Origin: Trinickia soli
GTDB taxonomy: Bacteria; Pseudomonadota; Gammaproteobacteria; Burkholderiales; Burkholderiaceae
Assembly (NCBI RefSeq): GCF_002879855.1
Contig: NZ_PNYB01000005.1
Location: forward strand, 220,643-284,642
Reading direction: 5' to 3'
DNA: 64,000 nt
Numbering within the stretch: position 1 is the stretch's first letter; each line of letters begins with the position of its first letter. Shown in pieces: positions 25,910 to 34,176 of the stretch. The notes under the pieces are model-generated. The model was not told the origin of the DNA, ran no database searches, and was given only the letters and a program-made list of their open reading frames with translations. Made by a program: the position numbers and the translations under genes.

Positions 25910-26176
25910 TCAAACAAACGGATTTCGCACCGACCCCGTGTCGTCCGGCGGCGCGCTGCCCGCTTTCTCCGGCAGCGTCTTCTCGCGCTCGAGCGCCGCG
26001 ACAATTGCATCGACAGCCGCCTTGAGCGCAAGCGCTGCCTTCAGTCCGCGCTTGTCCTTCGCGATTTCGAGCGAGCCCGCCAGGGACACCGATTCCGTCC
26101 CGTTCGATATCGTCAACGCATCGCCTTCAATATTGACGACCTCATCGTCATTCGCAAATGCATGAAAGTCAGACAC
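25910..26176 (-). CDS. Small conserved protein coupled to the nuclease gene
   Basis: 88 residues, acidic, without signal peptide or membrane helix. It has a short beta-rich half (VVNIEGDALTISNGTESVSL) and a helical half (LKAALALKAAVDAIVAALER), then a disordered tail ending VRNPFV. The GTG start at 26176 overlaps the nuclease stop by eight bases (GTGTCTGA), implying coupled expression. Function unknown. The tight link to a secreted nuclease suggests a partner or a cytoplasmic protector, but the protein has no known inhibitor motif. Confidence 0.6.
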   Translation of the reverse strand: MSDFHAFANDDEVVNIEGDALTISNGTESVSLAGSLEIAKDKRGLKAALALKAAVDAIVAALEREKTLPEKAGSAPPDDTGSVRNPFV

Positions 26177-26918
26177 CTTTCAGTCCTCCGATTCGTTGGT
26201 CTTTCAGCGATTCAGGAATCCCCGGAAAGCGCATCCCGCTCATTGCTTCGAGTTCGTGGACGGTCTTCACATCGTAGCGATTCGTCGAGACGTTATCGAC
26301 GACCACAGCAAACGCCATTTTCGCGGCCGGCACATAAACCACCTTGAACAGTTGCGTCGGCACGAACACATGCGAAGCGCCGATCGTCCGCAGCGTTTGT
26401 CCCGCGAACAACGGCCCGGTCATGACGTATGCCTCGCCGTAGCGCTTCGCAATCTTGCGCACGGCTGTTTCGACATGCGCCCACAGGTGCTGATTGTTCT
26501 CGCGATCTTGTGGCACGACGTTGGCGAGCGTAAAAGATTGCGCCATCGCTTCGCCGTTCCAGCGATCACCCGCGGGGCTCATGTGCCCGCGGTCGAAACC
26601 ACTGCGCTTGTAATCGGCCAGCGTCGCCCCTTCGCCCGGCGGCAGCGAAGGATCCTGAAAGAACTTGTTCGTACGCACTTGTTCTTTGGCTTCGTCCAGA
26701 TGCGCTCTCGTCAGATGCTCGGCCGACCATAGCGGCCCATGCGTCAAACCCGAATGCAGCACGGCGAAGTCGGTGTAGCAGAGCAGCCGCGTCTTCGGCG
26801 CCATCTTCGCGTTGGAGAGCACGGGAAACTGCCCGTTCGGCGCGAACTGCGGACATTCCGCCGCCACGACTGCGTGTGCGGCGGCGGCCATCAGGAAGGT
26901 GACTAAAAGCTTCTTCAT
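26169..26918 (-). CDS. Secreted DNA/RNA non-specific endonuclease (NUC family)
   Basis: 249 residues. The signal peptide MKKLLVTFLMAAAAHAVVAA precedes a beta-beta-alpha-metal nuclease domain. The DRGH motif is at 109-112 with H112 as the general base (SGFDRGHMSPAGDR). The metal/active-site helix is at about 132-150 (LANVVPQDRENNQHLW), with N142 a likely metal ligand. Such enzymes degrade any nucleic acid and are exported to the periplasm or outside. ATG 26918 gives the signal peptide directly; an upstream in-frame ATG at 26984 does not. It overlaps the 88-residue gene downstream. Confidence 0.88.
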   Translation of the reverse strand: MKKLLVTFLMAAAAHAVVAAECPQFAPNGQFPVLSNAKMAPKTRLLCYTDFAVLHSGLTHGPLWSAEHLTRAHLDEAKEQVRTNKFFQDPSLPPGEGATLADYKRSGFDRGHMSPAGDRWNGEAMAQSFTLANVVPQDRENNQHLWAHVETAVRKIAKRYGEAYVMTGPLFAGQTLRTIGASHVFVPTQLFKVVYVPAAKMAFAVVVDNVSTNRYDVKTVHELEAMSGMRFPGIPESLKDQRIGGLKGV

Positions 26919-27651
26919 CGGAGCAAGTGTTTGTGCATCGTTTGAGCATTGAGAGGGACGCAAGTATAGCGGCGCCAGCAGCATCGCAGCACATCTCTTT
27001 CATCGAGCGAAAATAATCAGAACTCCTACTTTTATAACCGAGCAGACACTCACGCGGACTAGTGATCGGCCAAAGCGAGGAGTCTGTCCCGGACAAGCGT
27101 CGATTCGACGCGCAGCCGCGAACCGAGAGATGCTGCGTTGCACAATTTGTCGGAAGCTGCGAAGACCGTCGACCAGCTGACAATTGGAATTGAGTGAAAT
27201 TAAAATGAATGGAGATAGAAAGCAAAATGCAATTTATAAGTTAACAAAGTTAGATGAACCCTTCTAATGAGAACCTCTTCGGTTGTGAATTTCATCCTGC
27301 TATTGTCTCCGAACCTGGCTTTACGGCCGCTGCCACGACGGGTTGAATTGATTGATAGAAGTTGCAACCCGGTTGCGATAAGGAGGATTTCCAATCCCGT
27401 CTTCCTCAGGGTTAATTGGCGAGAATGCTATATACGAAAAGCATTTAGCCCCACAGGCTATGTGGTGTGAAAGGTTGCACCGTTCGTTGCGCTGCTTCAC
27501 TGGTGGGCAGGCCGCCCTACGCTGGCGCACGGGGGGTTCCGGTGCAAGCACAGAGGCGGTGCGTGACGAAAAGGGTCGGCTCGGGGTAAACCTTCGGTAA
27601 ACCTAATTTAGTTCTATCAAACAATTTTTGACGGCCGGTTTCTGTCCTGAT
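26919..27651. promoter_or_regulatory. Long non-coding stretch ending in a tandem repeat before the first cupin-XRE gene
   Basis: 733 bases with no supported gene. An 11-bp palindrome TGTCCcGGACA lies at 27085-27095 and an AT-rich segment at about 27190-27260. At 27585-27593 and 27596-27604 the nonamer GGTAAACCT occurs twice, 11 bases apart (one helical turn), about 50 bases before the regulator ATG. That is a candidate autoregulatory operator. No riboswitch or tRNA was recognised. Confidence 0.4.
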
Positions 27652-28227
27652 ATGGTTCCGCACACTGAAGATAAGACAAACGCTGCTCTTGTGCTGGGCA
27701 GCAAAATCAGAGCGCTTCGCAAAAGGCTCCAACGCACACTCGATGAGACGGCAACTGCTGCAGGCATCTCAAAGCCGTTTCTTTCGCAGGTTGAGCGAGG
27801 GCTGGCAACACCGTCCATTACGTCATTGGCCGGTATTGCGCGAGCGCTTGGTGTAACGGTGCAGTTCTTCGTCGAAACGCCAACGGAAGCCAAGTCGGTC
27901 AGGCGTGCGGACGAATTGCAGTTCTTTAGCTTTGCCGATTCGGCCAACCTTTTCGCCCGGCTCACGAACGTGTCCGGCGACAGGCAGCTCGACGCGATTC
28001 TCGTCAGGCTGCCTGCAGGACAGCCGCCGTCGGAAGTAACAACGCATGCGGGAGAAGAGTTTCTCTATGTGTTGCGTGGTGAGATAACGCTGAACCTCGA
28101 GGGCACGACATTCGTTTTGCACGCGGGAGATAGCGCGCACTACGAATCCACGGTCCCGCACGGATGGGCCAACACCGCCAATGATGAGACGGTGCTCGTC
28201 TGGGTCGGGACGCCAAGGTTGTTTTGA
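27652..28227 (+). CDS. XRE-cupin transcriptional regulator, copy 1
   Basis: 191 residues. An N-terminal helix-turn-helix of the XRE type (LGSKIRALRKRLQRTLDETA, then PFLSQVERGLATPSITSL) is joined to a C-terminal cupin fold (THAGEEFLYVLRGEITLNLE, GDSAHYESTVPHGW). Cupin-XRE proteins usually bind a small ligand and control adjacent uptake or catabolic genes. The protein at 44475-45089 is a close paralogue. ATG 27652 was chosen over the TTG at 27628. It lies upstream of, and on the same strand as, the TonB receptor, the likely target. Confidence 0.9.
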   Translation: MVPHTEDKTNAALVLGSKIRALRKRLQRTLDETATAAGISKPFLSQVERGLATPSITSLAGIARALGVTVQFFVETPTEAKSVRRADELQFFSFADSANLFARLTNVSGDRQLDAILVRLPAGQPPSEVTTHAGEEFLYVLRGEITLNLEGTTFVLHAGDSAHYESTVPHGWANTANDETVLVWVGTPRLF

Positions 28228-28229
28228 TT

Positions 28230-28265
28230 AGCCGCTGTTGGTTTCCTAGCGGCTGCTGGTTTTCG
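28230..28265 (+). terminator. Hairpin after the first cupin-XRE gene
   Basis: AGCCGCT (28230-28236) pairs with AGCGGCT (28248-28254) across an 11-base loop. A GCTGGTTTT tract follows, a modest rho-independent terminator just past the stop codon. Confidence 0.5.
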
Positions 28266-28271
28266 CATGAC

Positions 28272-28414
28272 AGTTAGGAATCCTAACTAAACCCAACATA
28301 TGGGACCGGCAGCCAGGCGCCTCTCGCCGCGTACTTGCGGCCGAGGTCGCACGCCTGCACGCTGAATTTGGACATGCGGGCGCGGTGCAATTCCGGTGAG
28401 TTAGGAGTACTAAC
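28272..28414. promoter_or_regulatory. Two copies of a TTAGGA palindrome upstream of the TonB receptor
   Basis: GTTAGGAATCCTAAC at 28273-28287 and GTTAGGAGTACTAAC at 28400-28414 share the extended form AGTTAGGAnTnCTAACTAA. They are 127 bases apart in an otherwise gene-free 366-base region before the receptor. Their dyad symmetry and duplication are typical of operator pairs. The bound protein is unknown; the adjacent cupin-XRE regulator is a candidate, and MarR-type proteins bind sites of similar shape. Confidence 0.6.
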
Positions 28415-28593
28415 TAACATGCCGGGTCGGGTGCAGTCGTTTCGCGCATCGGCGCCCGATGGCAGTCAAGGGTTGTGACGAAAGTGCAAGAACGGGGCAG
28501 TCAACAGGGGCGGTGCAGTGGTGCCGCAAGCGAGAAGGCGCGCCAGGCCTTCTCGCAAAACAACTTGGCGTTACTGACGAAAGAAGGGGAAAA

Positions 28594-31326
28594 ATGAAAC
28601 TGACGGCTTTAGGATCGGCCATACGAACCATCGTATGGGCTGAAGTGGCGTTGACGGCGGCGTTGGGCACGTCGGTGGCCTTCGCCCAGAGTCAGCCCGC
28701 GGCACAAGGTGCGTCTTCGACGGCCGCTGCGCCGGCTGGGGCGTCGGGCGCAGCAGCATCGAGCAAGACGGCTACGCCTGCCACGGGCGAAGCAGCGAAG
28801 ACGAGCGGCCATGTGCAGAAGCTGCAGCGCTTCGAAGTGACCGGCTCGCTGATCCGCCAGTCCGACAAAGTCGGTTTCAATCAGGTTCAAACGGTGACGG
28901 CGAAGGAGATTCAGCAAAGCGGCGCTTCGTCGGTTGCGGACTTCCTGCGCAATACGAGTGCGAACTCGGCCAATAGCTGGAGCGAGGGGCAAACGGGCAA
29001 CTTCGCGGCGGGCGCGGCCGGCATGGCCCTGCGCGGCCTTAGCGAAAAGTACACGCTGGTGCTCGTAGACGGGCAACGCGTCGCGCCGTTCGCAGCGTTC
29101 TCCAATACGGTCGACTCGTTCTTCGATCTGAACACGCTGCCGCTGAACGACATCGAGCGCATTGAAATCGTGAAGACGGGCGCCGTGTCGCAGTACGGTT
29201 CCGACGCCATCGCGGGCGTGGTCAACATCATCACGAAGCACAACTTCCACGGCGTGCAGCTCGACGGCAGCTATGGCAGCGCCATCAATGGGGGCAACGG
29301 CCAAGGCACGACCAAGTTCGGCATTCTCGCCGGCTTCGGCAATCTGAACAGCGATCGCTTCAATGTCACCGCGGCAGCGAGCGTTTATCAGTCGAGCGGC
29401 TTCACGCTCGCCGACCGCGACTCGACGCGCAACGAAGATTGGACGGGCAAGCCCGGCGGCTATTCGGTGCTCGCGCCGTCCTACTGGAATATGCCTGACG
29501 GCAGCGCGCAAGCATTGAGCTCGTGCGCATATGGCGGCATGCTGCGCCCTGCCGCAACGAACTCGCTGACGCCCGGCATGGCCGGCACCCTGTGCGGCAT
29601 CAACACCGCCAGCGGCATGTCGATCCTGCCGCAGACTCAGCGCTTAAACGCAAAGGTCCACGCGGACTTCAAGATCGACGACAAGACCACCGCGTTTGCA
29701 GACTTCCTCGTCAGCCGCAACCAAACGACGACGGACGACGGCATCTGGGGCAACACGGTCGGCAATCCGCAGAACCCCGCGCTCTATTGGAATCCGCAGA
29801 CGCAGCAGCTTGCCCCGTTCAATTTCACGGTGCCGGCAAGCAGCCCCTACAACCCGTTCGGGGTAGCGACGCCGCTGACGTATTCGTTCCCGAATACGAT
29901 TGCCGAAAAGACCGACGCGACCTACTGGCGCGCGGCTACGGGCGTCAAGGGTTCGTTCACGCTGCCGTACGGCGACTGGGATTGGTCGACCTCGCTCAGC
30001 CACTCGCAAAGCACGGTATCGAACACCTATACCAATCAGTTGAACGTTGCGGCGCTGAACAACATCTATCAGAACGGCACGTTCAACTTCGCCAATCCGT
30101 CGGCTACGCCGAACGGGCTCAACGGCCTGTATCAGAACGCGGGCAACCTGGGCATTTCGAAGCTCGATACGGTTGACGCGACGATTTCGACGCCGAACCT
30201 GTTCCATCTGCCGGCCGGTGATGTGGGTGTCGGCTTCGGTGCGCAGTTCACGCACCAGAGCATTTCGTTGACGCCGGGCTCCGAATTCTCCAGCGGTGCG
30301 GTGCTCAACCCGAATCTGCAGACCGTGATCGGTCAACGCAACGTCGGCGCGGCGTACTACCAGATCGACATCCCGATCATTCACAATTTGACGTTCAGTC
30401 AATCGGGTCGTTACGACCACTACAGCGATGTCGGCGGTGCCTTCTCGCCGCGCTTCGCGTTGCGCTATCAGCCGGTGCAGGCGCTGACGTTGTACACGTC
30501 GTACGACCGCGGTTTCCGCGCACCGACGTTCGTCGAGGACAGCAAGTCGCAGACGATGGGCATCCAGGTCGATCCGAACACCGGCCTGAACTACACGTCG
30601 ATCACGGTGGGCAACCCGAACCTGTCGCCGGAACGCACGCGCAACTTCAATATCGGCTTCCAGATGTCGCCGACGCGTACGACCGACATCGGCCTGGACT
30701 GGTACAAGATCCGCGTCGACAACGTCATCGGCCAAGGCCGGCCGTCACAGATCGTGACGGACCCGACCTCGGGCGCGGTGCTGTACAAGTTCATTCCGTA
30801 CTCGAACCTGGGCTACCTCGACACGAACGGCTTCGAAGGTACGTTCCGTCAGGCCTTGCCGACGCACGTCGGCACGTTCACGGTGTCGGGCGACTGGGCT
30901 TATGTGAACCAGTTCAAGATCGGCTTCCCGGGCCGCTCGCCGGTCAACGGCGCCGGCAACAACTACACGATCACGCAGCCGTTCGGCGGCAGCTTCCCAC
31001 GCTGGCGCGGCAACACGACATTGGACTGGAACTATCACAAGTTCGATGCGGCTCTGACGTGGCAGTTCACGGGCCCGTACGCGCAAAACCTGCTGCCCGC
31101 GCCTGCGCCGGCGAAGGTGGGCTCGTATAGCCAGTTCAACCTGATGGTCACGTACACGGGCTTCAAGCACTGGACGATTTACGGCGGCATCGACAACATC
31201 TTCAATCGCACGCCTCCGTACGATCCGATCTTTGCAGAAGGCACGCTTGATCTGAACGGCTACGACCAATCGATTTACTCGTATATCGGTCGGTTCGCCC
31301 AGATCGGCGCAACCTACAAGTTCTAA
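28594..31326 (+). CDS. TonB-dependent outer-membrane receptor
   Basis: 910 residues. A signal peptide ends at about residue 31 (TSVAFA, then QSQPAA), followed by an Ala-rich linker. The plug domain begins near LQRFEVTGSLIRQ and contains LVLVDGQRV, IERIEIVKTG and GSDAIAGVVNIIT. A beta-barrel follows, with LTLYTSYDRGFRAPTFVED, NLSPERTRNFNIGFQ and a final aromatic strand ending ATYKF. ATG 28594 has AAGAAGGGG just upstream and starts the signal peptide. The receptor is followed by its own TonB, ExbB and two ExbD genes. The ligand is unknown; the downstream Yej importer points to a peptide-like compound. Confidence 0.93.
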   Translation: MKLTALGSAIRTIVWAEVALTAALGTSVAFAQSQPAAQGASSTAAAPAGASGAAASSKTATPATGEAAKTSGHVQKLQRFEVTGSLIRQSDKVGFNQVQTVTAKEIQQSGASSVADFLRNTSANSANSWSEGQTGNFAAGAAGMALRGLSEKYTLVLVDGQRVAPFAAFSNTVDSFFDLNTLPLNDIERIEIVKTGAVSQYGSDAIAGVVNIITKHNFHGVQLDGSYGSAINGGNGQGTTKFGILAGFGNLNSDRFNVTAAASVYQSSGFTLADRDSTRNEDWTGKPGGYSVLAPSYWNMPDGSAQALSSCAYGGMLRPAATNSLTPGMAGTLCGINTASGMSILPQTQRLNAKVHADFKIDDKTTAFADFLVSRNQTTTDDGIWGNTVGNPQNPALYWNPQTQQLAPFNFTVPASSPYNPFGVATPLTYSFPNTIAEKTDATYWRAATGVKGSFTLPYGDWDWSTSLSHSQSTVSNTYTNQLNVAALNNIYQNGTFNFANPSATPNGLNGLYQNAGNLGISKLDTVDATISTPNLFHLPAGDVGVGFGAQFTHQSISLTPGSEFSSGAVLNPNLQTVIGQRNVGAAYYQIDIPIIHNLTFSQSGRYDHYSDVGGAFSPRFALRYQPVQALTLYTSYDRGFRAPTFVEDSKSQTMGIQVDPNTGLNYTSITVGNPNLSPERTRNFNIGFQMSPTRTTDIGLDWYKIRVDNVIGQGRPSQIVTDPTSGAVLYKFIPYSNLGYLDTNGFEGTFRQALPTHVGTFTVSGDWAYVNQFKIGFPGRSPVNGAGNNYTITQPFGGSFPRWRGNTTLDWNYHKFDAALTWQFTGPYAQNLLPAPAPAKVGSYSQFNLMVTYTGFKHWTIYGGIDNIFNRTPPYDPIFAEGTLDLNGYDQSIYSYIGRFAQIGATYKF

Positions 31327-31358
31327 AAACAAGGCATCTCGAGATAGCTGGTTGGTCC

Positions 31359-31397
31359 GCCGCCTTCACTTCAGTCAATGCTTCAGCTGAAGGCGGC
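31359..31397 (+). terminator. Hairpin between the receptor and tonB
   Basis: A perfect 10-bp stem, GCCGCCTTCA (31359-31368) with TGAAGGCGGC (31388-31397), around a 19-base loop. No T-run follows, so it may be an RNA-processing or attenuation element that lowers tonB-exbBD expression relative to the receptor. Confidence 0.4.
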
Positions 31398-31533
31398 ACT
31401 GAAAATGCGTGGGTGGCGGACCTTGTTCCAGGCAGTGGCAAGAAGTCCCTTGTGATCGGCCTCATCCCGCGGTTCGTTACATGACGAGCGCCGCAATCAC
31501 GGAACCAGGCGATTCACGCCGGGAGGATCGAAG

Positions 31534-32235
31534 GTGGGTATGAAAGTGGAAGGACAATCGCCCGGGGCAGCATCCGGGATCGCATGGTCGGGACGCCCCC
31601 GCGAGTACGGGCGAAAGCAGCAAAACCCCGCGCGCCGCTTCGGCGGCATCGCAATCGTCATCGGTTTGCACATCGTGCTCGTCTATGCACTCTTGAACGG
31701 CCTCGCCACCAAGGTCGTGCATGTGATTCAGCATCCGATCGAAACCAAAATCATCGAGCCGGTAAAGCCGCCTCCGCCGCCGCCGTTGCCGCCCGTGCAG
31801 CTGCCGCCGCCAAAGTTCGCGCCGCCGCCGCCGCCGTTCGTGCCGCCGCCCGAGGTGCCGGTACAGGCTCCGCCGCAAGCGACGATCACGCACCAGGCGA
31901 CACCGGTGCAATCCGCGCCCGTCGTTGCGCCGCCCGCGCCCGCGCCGGCGAAGCCCGTCGTGCATACGGAAGTTGGCGTCGTGTGCCCGAATTCGGATCA
32001 GATTCGCGGTTCGATCGCCTATCCGAAGGAAGCGCAGGAAAACGGCGATACGGGCGATGTCACGATCGAATTCACGGTCGATCCGCAAGGCCATGTCACG
32101 AACGAGCGCGTAGCGAAGTCGTCGGATCACGACAGCCTCGACGACGCTGCGTTCAAGGCGGTCAAGCGGTTCAATTGCATCGCACAAGGTCAAGCCGTTC
32201 GGGTGCAGGTGCCGTTCTCGTTCAACCTCAACTGA
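31534..32235 (+). CDS. tonB: TonB energy transducer
   Basis: 233 residues. A short cytoplasmic part and one membrane helix (about 37-58, GIAIVIGLHIVLVYALLNGL) precede a long proline-rich spacer (about 75-145). The C-terminal TonB domain includes YPKEAQENGDTGDVTIEF and a final VQVPFSFNLN strand. It links the inner-membrane proton-motive force to the receptor encoded just upstream. The GTG start at 31534 lies seven bases after GGGAGG; ATG 31540 is an alternative. Two cysteines (VVCPNS and RFNCIA) may form a disulfide. Confidence 0.93.
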   Translation: MGMKVEGQSPGAASGIAWSGRPREYGRKQQNPARRFGGIAIVIGLHIVLVYALLNGLATKVVHVIQHPIETKIIEPVKPPPPPPLPPVQLPPPKFAPPPPPFVPPPEVPVQAPPQATITHQATPVQSAPVVAPPAPAPAKPVVHTEVGVVCPNSDQIRGSIAYPKEAQENGDTGDVTIEFTVDPQGHVTNERVAKSSDHDSLDDAAFKAVKRFNCIAQGQAVRVQVPFSFNLN

Positions 32236-32348
32236 GCCGCATTGGCCAGACGTTGGGTCGAGCGCCGGACAACGACGCATAGCAGCCCCCGAACTACACG
32301 CATACAACAGTGTTAACGAGTTCAACGATTGAACCGAACCGGAGCAAG

Positions 32349-33263
32349 ATGATGAAGAAGCGTTCCCTCGCCGCATTGGCCACCACCACGTTGATCGCCG
32401 TCGCGACGGCGAATATCGCTCTGCCCAATCTCGCCTATGCCCAAGCGAGCGATACGTCCGCCGCAGCCGCGGCAACGGCATCGAACGCGACGGCCGCGCC
32501 GCAAGCAGCCGCGCCCGCAGCAGATCAACCGGTGCCGCCGCCTGCGCCTGCGGCCACCGAAACGGTCAATAATCCGTACGGCCTCGGCGCCCTCTGGAAG
32601 AACGGCGACTTCGTCGCGCGCTTCGTGCTGATCCTGCTCGTCATCATGTCGATGGGCAGCTGGTACATCATGATCACGAAGTTCTTCGAGCAATTCCGTG
32701 CGAACCGTCGCGCCAAGGCCGCCGATGAACAATTGTGGAGCGCACCGTCGTTGGCCGACGGAGCGAGACAGCTCGAAGAGTCGTCGCCGTTCCGCTTCAT
32801 CGCCGAGACCGCGATCGAAGCCGGCGAGCATCACGATGAAGCGCTGCTCGAAGCCGTCGACCGCAACACCTGGATCGACGTGTCGGTCGAACGCGCCATC
32901 ACGAGCGTTTCCAACCGTCTGCAAGACGGCCTCGCGTTCCTCGCAACGGTTGGCTCGACGGCGCCGTTCGTCGGCCTGTTCGGTACGGTGTGGGGCATTT
33001 ATCACGCGCTGACGGCCATCGGCATCGCCGGCCAGGCATCGATCGACAAGGTGGCCGGCCCTGTCGGCGAAGCGCTGATCATGACGGCGATCGGTCTCGC
33101 CGTGGCCGTGCCCGCGGTGCTCGGCTACAACTTCCTGGTTCGTCGCAACAAGTCGGTGATGGAGCGTGTCCGTGCGTTCGGTGCGCAATTGCACACGGTC
33201 GTGCTCGCTGGCGGCAAGCGTCCGGCGCGTGCGAACAATCGCGCAGCGTCGCTCGTTCAGTAA
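32349..33263 (+). CDS. exbB: ExbB/TolQ-type proton channel subunit
   Basis: 304 residues. An N-terminal signal-like segment (MMKKRSLAALATTTLIAVAT) and an Ala/Pro-rich linker precede the MotA/TolQ/ExbB domain, which has three membrane helices at about 92-112, 195-220 and 240-262 and the motifs GTVWGIYHAL and GEALIMTAIGLAVAVPAV. The N-terminal extension is of the kind seen in long ExbB proteins. It works with ExbD to energise TonB. ATG 32349 or ATG 32352 follows GGAG at 32341. Confidence 0.93.
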   Translation: MMKKRSLAALATTTLIAVATANIALPNLAYAQASDTSAAAAATASNATAAPQAAAPAADQPVPPPAPAATETVNNPYGLGALWKNGDFVARFVLILLVIMSMGSWYIMITKFFEQFRANRRAKAADEQLWSAPSLADGARQLEESSPFRFIAETAIEAGEHHDEALLEAVDRNTWIDVSVERAITSVSNRLQDGLAFLATVGSTAPFVGLFGTVWGIYHALTAIGIAGQASIDKVAGPVGEALIMTAIGLAVAVPAVLGYNFLVRRNKSVMERVRAFGAQLHTVVLAGGKRPARANNRAASLVQ

Positions 33264-33291
33264 CCCGTTTCCCCGATAAGCGAGGTCCACC

Positions 33292-33714
33292 ATGGCCATG
33301 AGCGTTGGGGGCGAGGACGAAGACGAAGTCATCGCCGCTATCAACACCACGCCGCTCGTCGACGTGATGCTCGTGTTGCTGATCATTTTTCTGATCACCA
33401 TCCCGGTCGTCACGCATACGGTGCCGCTGCAGTTACCGAAAGAGACGGTGCATCCGCTGCAGACGACACCCAAGAGCATTGAGATTGCGGTCAACAAGGA
33501 CGGCGACTTCTTCTGGAACGAAGCCCATGTCGAGGGGCCCGTGCTGCTGGAAAAGCTCAAGACGGTTTCGGCGATGAACCCGCAGCCGGAGATTCATGTG
33601 CGCGGCGATCAGGACACGCGCTATGAGTTCATCGGCCGTGTCATCACCGACTGCGAGCGCGCCGGCATCGCCAAAGTGTCGTTTATCACGGAGCCGCCCG
33701 CACGCGGGGGCTAG
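33292..33714 (+). CDS. exbD: ExbD/TolR-type protein, first copy
   Basis: 140 residues: a cytoplasmic N-terminus (MAMSVGGEDEDEV), a single membrane helix with the proton-carrying aspartate (INTTPLVDVMLVLLIIFLIT), and a periplasmic domain ending EPPARGG. It lies 28 bases after exbB and 20 bases before a second exbD, in one operon. The sequence is distinct from that copy outside the NTTPLxDVMLVLLI helix. Confidence 0.94.
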   Translation: MAMSVGGEDEDEVIAAINTTPLVDVMLVLLIIFLITIPVVTHTVPLQLPKETVHPLQTTPKSIEIAVNKDGDFFWNEAHVEGPVLLEKLKTVSAMNPQPEIHVRGDQDTRYEFIGRVITDCERAGIAKVSFITEPPARGG

Positions 33715-33734
33715 CCTACCGACAGGAGTCAATT

Positions 33735-34166
33735 ATGGGAATGAACGTACCCTCGGGCGGTGGCGGCGGCGAACCGGAAGTGATGGTCGACATCAATACG
33801 ACGCCGTTGATCGACGTGATGCTCGTGTTGCTGATCATGCTGATCATCACGATTCCGATTCAAATGCATGCCGTGAAGATGAACCTGCCGGTCGGCAATC
33901 CGCCGCCGCCGGCCGTGCAGCCGCAAGTCGTGCAAATCGACATCGACTTCGACGGCACGACGACGTGGAACGGCACGCCGATTCCCGATAAAGCCGCGCT
34001 CGAATCGAAGCTTGCACAGGTGGCGGCAGAGCCCGTGCAAGACGAAATTCATGTGCGACCGAACAAGCTCGTGCCCTACAAGGATGTCGCCGCCGTGATG
34101 GCCGCGGCGCAACGCGTCGGCGCGACCAAGATCGGTTTGATCGGCAACGAGCAATACATGCAATAA
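33735..34166 (+). CDS. exbD: ExbD/TolR-type protein, second copy
   Basis: 143 residues with the same plan: short glycine-rich N-terminus, the aspartate-bearing helix (INTTPLIDVMLVLLIMLIIT), then a periplasmic domain with RVGATKIGLIGNEQYMQ at the end. The two copies share the membrane helix closely and diverge in the periplasmic part, so ExbD may be a mixed dimer. ATG 33735 follows ACAGGAG. A tetratricopeptide gene follows after ten bases. Confidence 0.94.
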   Translation: MGMNVPSGGGGGEPEVMVDINTTPLIDVMLVLLIMLIITIPIQMHAVKMNLPVGNPPPPAVQPQVVQIDIDFDGTTTWNGTPIPDKAALESKLAQVAAEPVQDEIHVRPNKLVPYKDVAAVMAAAQRVGATKIGLIGNEQYMQ

Positions 34167-34176
34167 GGAAGTGGCA

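Noticed and set aside
28300..28400. Possible cobalamin riboswitch before the TonB receptor
   Set aside because: A few GGTGCAATTCCGGTGAG-like bases occur, but the conserved B12-box and the pairing elements were not found.
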